64,000 nt of DNA from Zoroaster sp. YZ-2022 (taxonomy: Eukaryota > Echinodermata > Asteroidea > Forcipulatida > Zoroasteridae), in the NCBI GenBank assembly GCA_029582265.1, contig CM055828.1, positions 16,193,430 to 16,257,429 of the forward strand. Reading direction: 5' to 3'. A program made the translations under genes and the position numbers. Shown piece after piece: positions 56,322 to 64,000 of this stretch. Under the pieces are notes generated by a model. That model was not told where the DNA came from. It did not search any database and worked only from the letters and a program-made list of their open reading frames with translations. Numbering within the stretch: the stretch's first letter is position 1; every line of letters begins with the position of its first letter.

Positions 56322-59300
56322 TTGCATGACATACGGTTAAGCGTTTATTCTCAAACATGCTAGTTGTATGTTTTCAGAACAGTACGTTTCCTGTGCATGC
56401 GAAGTTGTTTTCGTTTTAGCTGATTATTTTGATTGAAATGTTTCATCATTTTATCCTGTAGAGGCTTTTCCAATGTTACACTGTTTTTGTTTGTGTTTTC
56501 CCCACTACTACACAGGTTGTTGTGTGAATTGCTGACATGAGACACGCAAATCAGACATAATGATCTGACAATGTTCATTGTTCACGATATATAATACAAA
56601 ACGTAAAACTGATTGGGTTTTCTTACCCTACGTTTACACTACAGGGATGTTTGCCTATTGTAGAGGCAGGGCCAAATTACTGAAAGGGTGTCCCAGTACC
56701 ATCAAATTTGTTTGGGTGAAGTGTCACCCCTTCTTCTGAAAACCCTAAAATAGGTAAAATAGGTAAAAAACAAGATGGATCTACATCTACACAACACTTA
56801 CCTAGGTCTTATTAATTGCATATATCAGATACAAACTTACACTAAATAAATGTTGCGCTGCTAGGGTCAGATTGGCCATTGATCTAGTGTTCCCTCACTT
56901 TTTCAAAAATGACACCCACCCATAGAAACAATTCAAAGATCCATTTTCATCTGAACTGTTATGCCATTATCTAAAAGATGCAAAATCCTGACGTCATAAT
57001 GCTCATTTTTGGTCTTCTACTCCCACTGAACAAAAATTAAGCTCCGCCCCAATATAGGTGATCCAACTGTTTGGTCTAAAGCTTACATTTGTCCCATTCT
57101 GAACTCCCATGTGAAATGTAGTATGATTGTACACAGAAAATCACAATGTGTCCTCTTAGGGACGCTACTATGGGTGGACTAGAAAGAAAAGGCGACGTTA
57201 ATGTAACAGTAACTTACTAAATAATAAGAATATAATCAGAGTAACAGAACTGTTTAAGATGCCAAAATAATATGTTTGCGACACTTCAGTTTGACCGGAA
57301 GAAACGACCTTATTTAGAATAAGGCTGACTAGTGTTTTCGATCGTGTAGTTCATTCGGTGATCGTTACACCGCGTTTACACTTTCACAAGGAGTATCAGA
57401 TCCCAGTGCGATCAACGGCTAAAGTGTAAACGGAAGAACCATCAGGATCTGATCCTCCAATTTGATCTGCCTCTCCTCAAAGTAGAATTAGATGATACAA
57501 GGAGGATTTAAACACAAGAGTTAACGTATACTAGGATCATATCCAGCAATTTGTCAATATCGACCAAGCGCAGTATCGACCAAGCCGTAGTCCAAGTCAA
57601 AATGTATGAAAAAAGAAGAGACACTAGTCAGGAAAAGCGTTAGGATTCAATTGTGAATTTACATCACGTATTTCAAATACAATAATCCAAAGTAATCCAT
57701 CAGTACGGACGGAGAAATGATAACACCAAATCATAGTTGCCATCTCAAGTCATTATCAAGGTATAAGTCTGAACACTGCATTATCGGGAATGGTGCGTTA
57801 GGTATAGGTGTGTGAATGGTGTGACTTAGGATTAAAACTCAGAGAGATTAGTCTTTTTTGACAGGCATATTATGTTCTGGTTGTGTCATTTTGAAGGGGC
57901 GAGTGGCGCTAATTGGAGTCAAACACAAAATACACTAACAAATGGCATTGACTTTTACACCGGTCGACTTGGTTATGCAATAAACAGCTTCCGTATAGTT
58001 GATTTAAATCCTTAAACGGTACGTTTCTTGTTTAACATAAATTAAATATTTAATTAACCCACAATTTAAATTTAAATAAGTTATAACATAGAGACAAGAA
58101 ATGATGACCGTTCAGACTACACTAGCGTAACTTCCGGTGGACACGATAAATCTATGCGGGATCATACTCAAGTTTAAATTTACTTGGATCCCGCGATCCA
58201 GCAAGATTGATCTCGCGTGGAGAATCGTGATCCCGCTTGAATGCAGTATACACGCAATGGAACTGTATGAATGGCAACTAGCCTTAGTCAAGGCGCATGC
58301 GGCAACCTGGTGCACCGCGCTTGAAAAAGACTACGCATACGAGTGGCAAAGCAATGAGCGCCTTTACCTGTCTGTTGTGTGGACGTAATTAAACTACTGA
58401 ATTATTTGCACACGAACAATATGAATATGTATGCAAGTTTATTTTAATCAAAGTTTGGCTTGTCTATATTTGCATATAGGTGATATCATAACAAAGTATC
58501 TACATAATGCAGTATGCATTAGCATTTCTCGACCAAGTCGGTACAGAAATAACAACAGTGGCGTAATTCCGTGTGGAAAAGTGTGTGGAGGATGATATTG
58601 AAAGTTGTTTACATAATGTACAACGAAGAACTGCATCTGGAACATCGCTCAAGGTGGGGATACCCCGACACCGATTGAAACATCACCTTTGTACCAGACA
58701 ATCAATATTTAATTCAACCAAACTGCCCCTTTTTGCAAGAATTATTCGCTTATTATTATTTGTTACCACATGAACAATTCTGGGATGATCCTGGACCATC
58801 CCCTGGGCCAACAAGTAGGAGTATATATTCCCCCATCCTCTGAGATATAAGCCCAGGTGTGTTGTTCCCGGTTGGGGCGTGCGCCTTCAGCTAGTGTTAA
58901 TAACACACATACTCAAATATACACTAGGCGGGAAAAATAGCAACATTAAACTGAAGAAAACTATAAATCCCTTAAAATCAGTAGAAATTTACAGGTTTGC
59001 CCGACGTGGGGCCTTTACGTTATTTGAACCTGCGTTTCTTGACCTAAGACATAGAACAGCCGTGTACACACCATTGTACCTTATGTTGTGTGTTAAATTA
59101 TATGACGCGATCAACTGCATCGAACAGCCGTGTACACGATATAACATGTTTACAAGTACGACTAGATCAATTCTATTAATTTTGATACATTTATATCAAC
59201 CAAACATGAGATAGGGGCTGAAATGTCTTTCCCATTATTATTTGAACACCTTGAATATCGTTTACCGAGCGGGGGGGGGGGGGGGGGTGTAGACGTGATA

Positions 59301-60462
59301 AATCAACGCCGTAATTCAAAGGGGGCAGTGAATTTACATCACTTATTTCAAATACAATAACCCAAAGTGATCGATCAGCACGGACGGGGGCACCAAATCA
59401 TAGTTGCTATCATCTCAAGTCATTATCAAGGTAAAACAATGGAATACTTGATAATCGGGAATGGTGTGTGAGGTATAGGTGTGTGCAGCTGTGCCTTAGG
59501 ATGGAGACTTGGAGAGATTAGTCTTTTCTTGACAGGCATATTATGTCCTGGTTGTGTTATTATGAAGGGGCGAGTGGCGCTAATTGGGGTCAAACACAAC
59601 ATACCCCAACAAATGGCATCGACTTTTACACCGGTCGACTTGGCTATGTAATAAACAGCTTTGTATAGTTAACTTAAATACTGAAAAGGTGTGTTTCTAG
59701 TTTAACATTAATTCAATAATTAATTAACCCAAAAATTTAAATAAGTTAGCGACAAGAAACGATGACTGTTAACACTACACTAGCGTAACTTCCAGTGTAC
59801 ACGATAAATCAATGCGGGATAATACTCAAGTTTAAAATTTACTTGGATCCTGCGATCCAGCAAGATTGATCTCGCGTGCAAAATCGTGATCCCGATTGAG
59901 TGCAGTATACCCCCCCCCCCCCACCCGACACCGCTTGAAAACATCACTTTATGAACCAGACAATAAATATTTAAATCAATCAAAGTGCCCCCATTTTTGC
60001 AAGAATTATTCGCTTATTATTATTTGTTACCACATGAACGATTCTGGGGATGATCCTATGGACCATCCCCGGGCCAACAAGTGGGATCATATATTCCCCA
60101 TCCTCTAAAATTTAAGCCCAGGTGTGTTGTTCCCGGTTGGGGCGTGCGCCTTGGGCTAGGGTTAATAACATTAACATCCTCAAATATACACTGGACAGGA
60201 GAACAGCAACATGAAACTGAAGAACACTATAAATCCCTTATAATCAGTAGACATTGTGCGGAGGCAAACCAACAGGGTTCTGGGAATAATCAAGAGGATC
60301 TTTCACTTCAGGAAAAAAATATTATACAAAACTCTTCTAAAGGATACAGATCCGTTTGAAATAAGTGTCACAAAGGACAACTAATATGAGCTTGTTTATA
60401 CAGGGTAACCATAAACTAATTACACTGAATGACACAGCAAGACATGAGACGAAGACCTGATC
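56322..60462 (+). repeat. Module Q, copy 2, internally duplicated
   Basis: Matches 6455-8643. The inverted repeat is retained at 57373-57384/57421-57432. The second half occurs twice: 57653-58990 and 59329-60250 share TTACATCAC.TATTTCAAAT, GACAGGCATATTATGT, ATTTGTTACCACATGAAC and GTTCCCGGTTGGGGCGTGCG. A run of 17 G is at 59271-59287 and a C-run at 59911-59921. The frame 58137-58388 has no domain I recognise. Confidence 0.7.
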
Positions 60463-61065
60463 TTTAACTCTGCAAGTGGGCCTATAGTATTATTATATTG
60501 ATTCAAACCTCGTTGTTCTACAATAAGGCACGATGTTCTTACAGTAATGTACGGCATTGTATATACAACAACAGAACAATTAGGTCTGAAACAATAATAC
60601 AAAATGATTCGGTGTTGTTGACTAGAGTTGGTGACTCGGACTTGAGTCCGACTCCAGTCGCCAATTATCAGTGTGACTTGCGACTTGACTTACACAACAA
60701 ATTACTTGTGAATCGACTTGACTTGGACAAAAATTACTTGTGACTTGAATTGACTTGATGACATTGCCAACATATAGTTAAAGATCTAGTCATAGATGAT
60801 AATTTTTTGTTTGGAATCATGGCACTAAAATGTTGTGGAGAATTGTGTATTATAAGCCCAATACCCTGTATGTGTACTGTAAAATGTACGCATACATGTC
60901 TATTCTTCCATACAATCCGCCGTAATGGAAGCTGATGGGGTATTATGGATAAATGCTACATTAACATTCAGAGTAATCTATAGAAACGTCTGGAAAAGAG
61001 GTTATAGTGACACTGTTAAGCAGAATTAAGAATTTATAATGTATTAAACTACAAGTTGACCATAA
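60463..61065 (+). repeat. Module A, copy 7
   Basis: ATTCAAACCTCGTTGTTCTA, the CTTGACTTGGACAAAAATTA tract and CTTCCATACAATCCGCCGTA. It ends in the spacer ACAAGTTGACCATAA, interrupted by the Harbinger-like element. Confidence 0.75.
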
Positions 61066-61703
61066 GGCCAAAACAATTTTTTTGTTGAGTTGCCCTCCAG
61101 TGAAAATATTTGAAGGGGTCGGTCGGTCGGGATTTTATTTATTTATTTTATTTGTTTTCTCCTTGACTGTCATTTTAAGATTGAAATACATTGGAAATGA
61201 AACCACATACCATGTTTTTCATTTGTATACCTATCAGCAAGGAATTTTGCTTCAGAATAAAAGTATCCCAAGCATTTTTGTTGTACTTTTCGCTGTGATT
61301 GACACAGCAAATTCATCCATATTGCGTGCAATGCTCAACATGCAACAAGTGAGTGGCCATTCGATTTGAAAACGTGTAGATCGAGTCGCAATCGTTGACA
61401 CGCGTACAGTGCGGGGAGCCAGTGCACTACGTGTGAGGGCCATTCGATTGGAAAACGTGTAGATTTGAGTCGCAATCGTTGGCACACAGTGTGTGCGAAG
61501 GCAGTGCACCATGTGAGGGCCGGGGCCATTCGATTCGAAAACATGTAGATTGAGTCTTGGGTACCGGAAATTGGTAAGTTTCATTAATAAATAGGGCTAT
61601 GAATGACGGGGAAAAAAAAAAAAAAAAAAAAAAACCCGACCCGAGATTTCAGCACTTTTGGGTCGGTCGGTGGAGGGCAACTCAACATCTTTTTTTTTTG
61701 GCC
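61066..61703. mobile_element. PIF/Harbinger-like element, 638-bp deletion derivative
   Basis: Same terminal repeats as 16708-18732 (GGCCAAAA...GTTGAGTTGCCCTCCA and TGGAGGGCAACTCAAC...GGCC). Flanks TAA at 61063-61065 and 61704-61706; the empty site is in the spacer at 36478 and 54880 (TTGACCATAATAA). Relative to the longer element the interior corresponding to about 17215-18480 is missing. No transposase. Confidence 0.88.
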
Positions 61704-61989
61704 TAATTACAAGTTCACCGAAACTAGATAACTGTCTGAGTTAAAATGTTATTTCTGTATTAGTGATTCAGGATACACGTGTTTTTAAATGGGAAAAATA
61801 TTGCATAATAAGGTAATTTTAAAACATTTAACCTGCTTAATAACCAAATTCTCCTTACATCACCAAGGCAACAGTTGGGAATGTTTGTTTAGCTCAACGC
61901 GCTTGCTTGTGGGTGTAGAGGGGGGGGGGGTGCCTGTATACGTGACAAATTTGTATGTGGAAGAGGTAGGCGTAAGAAATGTTTGGGTA
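61704..61989 (+). repeat. A/B spacer, copy 7 (right part)
   Basis: Resumes AGTTCACCGAAACTAGATAA and runs through TTTAGCTCAACGCGCTTGCT, equivalent to 36490-36717. A G-run lies at 61921-61930. Confidence 0.7.
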
Positions 61990-62739
61990 GGAGTAAGAAA
62001 TGTTTTCCCGTTAAAACGCTGAATGAGAGAGGCGTTACAAATTCCTTCCTGAAATTAACACATATAACAGAACAAAAATACAAGTCTACTTCGACAGTTT
62101 GATTTTTTGGTTTATTTGCCAACGGAGCCTCAATTGTGCCGACGGAGAAGCTCAATTTACCGATTAAAAATCGGTATGGGTGGGGGGACGGCCTTGCAGT
62201 CGTAAGAAATGTGTGAAAAAGCATTTGCATTTTTTTTTCTTCAAACACTTGGAGGAAAAAGTTTTCATTTGGCAACGTTTTGAAAAATGTTCATATTATT
62301 TTGTTCTTGTTTTTCCTGATGAAATCGAGCATTTCTTTCCAGGATGACTGGTACCTTGACCAATTTCACATCAAGTAATCTTTCTGATAATAATTCTGTC
62401 ATATTGTAATCAGGTTATTATCAATGTTGTTTATTTTCTTTAGGTTTATAGTGAAATGAGTGTTAATTGCCGAATGTATGGAAACTTCCATTCCATAATA
62501 TGGAACTTAGTTGATCCCCCTCCAACATTTGTAGGCATCTCCCATTTGATTTGTTCACGTTTTCAACCGAGGACATTTGCAAACATTAATCGCCAACCGA
62601 GGACCCAGTATTCTATTTTCTTATATAAGTCCTCGGTTAAAACCCAAACCCAAAGCACACATACTTTCAGATTGTCCTTCGGCAAAGTTGTGTAGTACCG
62701 CTCACGAAACAGACGGTTTGAAGTTAAATCTACACTTGA
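61990..62739 (+). repeat. Module B, copy 7, with TATA box
   Basis: TATATAAG at 62622-62629; CCGAGGAC at about 62567 and 62598 and inverted GTCCTCGG at 62629. Contains TCCTTCGGCAAAGTTGTGTA downstream as in B3 and B4. Confidence 0.65.
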
Positions 62740-63369
62740 CGTAAAACAGCTGCATTTAATAACACAATAGGCCTACATAAAAAATCCCAAAACAAAAGCG
62801 GAGACAATTTCAAAATTGTTTCCATGTTTGCGATTCCGGTGTCAATGATGCCCGCTAGCTCCAACTCCTCCATCTACATTCAGCCTCCAGAGATGCAGCG
62901 CTTTCAATGTCACGAACTCCGGAAGTACATGAAACGGGAGAAAATATATAATAGTTCCACAAATTATAAATGACTTGTGACGTCAGCCTATTATAATAAT
63001 GTGTTGGTGGGGCACGGCATTTAAGGTACCGACGTCGAGTTTTAATTTCATTGTGATCGTTTCCCATTAGCATTTCGCACGGACAATAAACTAGATATGC
63101 CGTTTATGCAACGGAAATAGGAAAAACATCTCACGTCTTAACTCTTGGATATTATGGACGGACAATAAACTAGATCTGACGTTTATACGGGATACTATCT
63201 AACACAGAAATATAGGAAAAACATCTCACATCTTAACTCTTGGATATTATCGACGGACAATAAACTACTTGACGTTTATGCGGGATACTCTCTAAAACGG
63301 AAATATAGAATAAACATCACACATTTTAACTCTTGGATATTATCGAAGCAGAATATCAACAGTTTCAAG
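62740..63369 (+). repeat. Module C, copy 7
   Basis: CRE TGACGTCA at 62978-62985, about two to three 95-bp units (63080-63350, the first rearranged: GCACGGACAATAAACTAGAT), donor GTAAGT at 63370. The minus-strand frame is broken by a base loss near 62870. Confidence 0.75.
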
Positions 63370-64000
63370 GTAAGTGGGATTTTTACAAGACATTACAATA
63401 TGGATCATAGTTCATAGCATTGTGGAACTAATTTGTGTTTATTTAAGTATCTTTACCAAGCAAAATCTGTGGTGTTAAATTAACACCAGTGGTAACTTGA
63501 TTCTTCCATGGTGTTCATATTTGGAAAAGCTGATCAATTTTAACATCACTCTTGTAGAAATTGTGAATTATTTTATGTACGCGTATGTTTATTTGGTTTT
63601 AAGATATTATGAAACAACTGTTGTCATTCCGAATTACCTGTTATCATTTCTAAACAAAACAAAATTTGAAATTTGTATAAAAACGAACAGTTCTATGTTA
63701 AAATAAGTAGGCCTACATAGATCGGAATGTATTTGAGACACAAAATTCAACTTACAATGAATATGCAAAATATGAATGCTTTTTCACAATTTTGTCGTCA
63801 AAGGGAAGGTACAACATTGGTAATTACCAGATTATCAACAAATAATTATATACAATTATACTTGGTGTAAAGGTGGACAATTTATTCCCTGTGCATATTA
63901 GGCAAACAAGGATTTGAAGTCGAATTTTTAAAGTGTTGCTGTCCGGAAACTTTTTAAAATGTTTACAAGTTAATTTTGTTTACAAGTTAATTTTATGATA
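63370..64000 (+). repeat. Module D, copy 7 (runs off the window)
   Basis: Matches 38531-39130 and 25867-26600 (GACATTACAATATGGATCAT; GTTGTCATTCCGAATTACCT). The last bases repeat TTTACAAGTTAATTTT. No gene is seen. Confidence 0.7.

Noticed and set aside
58137..58388. 83-residue frame in module Q
   Set aside because: The partner region near 7620-7850 contains stops and frameshifts in that frame, and no domain is evident.

Overview
This window is repeat-rich, AT-rich eukaryotic DNA with one assembly gap (N run, 3995-4494). I find no intact protein-coding gene, no rRNA gene and no functional-looking tRNA gene. The contents are a tRNA-Leu-derived SINE, a tRNA-Thr-like SINE, PIF/Harbinger-like and hAT-like non-autonomous elements, a Penelope-like tail, a Helitron helicase relic and a Ty3/Gypsy pol relic. 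Together with long AT-rich intervals these suggest a marine invertebrate animal, perhaps a deuterostome. That assignment is an inference from general character; no taxon-specific gene was seen.

The main architecture is a degenerate tandem array of a large composite unit. I split it into modules in constant order: A (GACTTG-rich), B (TATA and CCGAGGAC motifs), C (CRE-containing block, 95-bp minisatellite, GTAAGT donor), D, G (Gypsy pol relic), E, F, K, M, N, S (SINE), P, then A again. Module A begins at about 9990, 22352, 28453, 35752, 45446, 54325 and 60468, so there are seven copies with spacings of roughly 6-12 kb. Copies differ by deletions, by insertions and by local tandem expansions. 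The first 3.9 kb carries modules B, A, S, N and M in inverted orientation. A further module, Q, lies at 6455-8643 and 56322-60462, each time before an A module.

Because the array gives filled and empty versions of the same site, several insertions can be read directly: a 2.0-kb Harbinger-like element (16708-18732, TSD TTA) and its 638-bp deletion derivative (61066-61703, TSD TAA), hAT-like MITEs with 8-bp TSDs (13986-14166, 50785-50951, and a family at 2433, 20050 and 43479), a tRNA-Leu SINE (49389-49645), a Penelope-like fragment with a hammerhead-like core (40294-40450), and a foldback element built of ACGATC/GATACG words (55183-56278).

The only protein relics I can name are a Gypsy integrase/pol fragment on the minus strand (best at 53490-54300; its tail runs in frame into a ~30-copy 63-bp minisatellite at 51381-53250), a Helitron/Pif1-type helicase fragment (4619-4717), and a possible captured terminal exon present twice (24871-25006 and 48252-48387, minus strand). 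The short open frames elsewhere look like chance frames or frames forced by tandem repeats.
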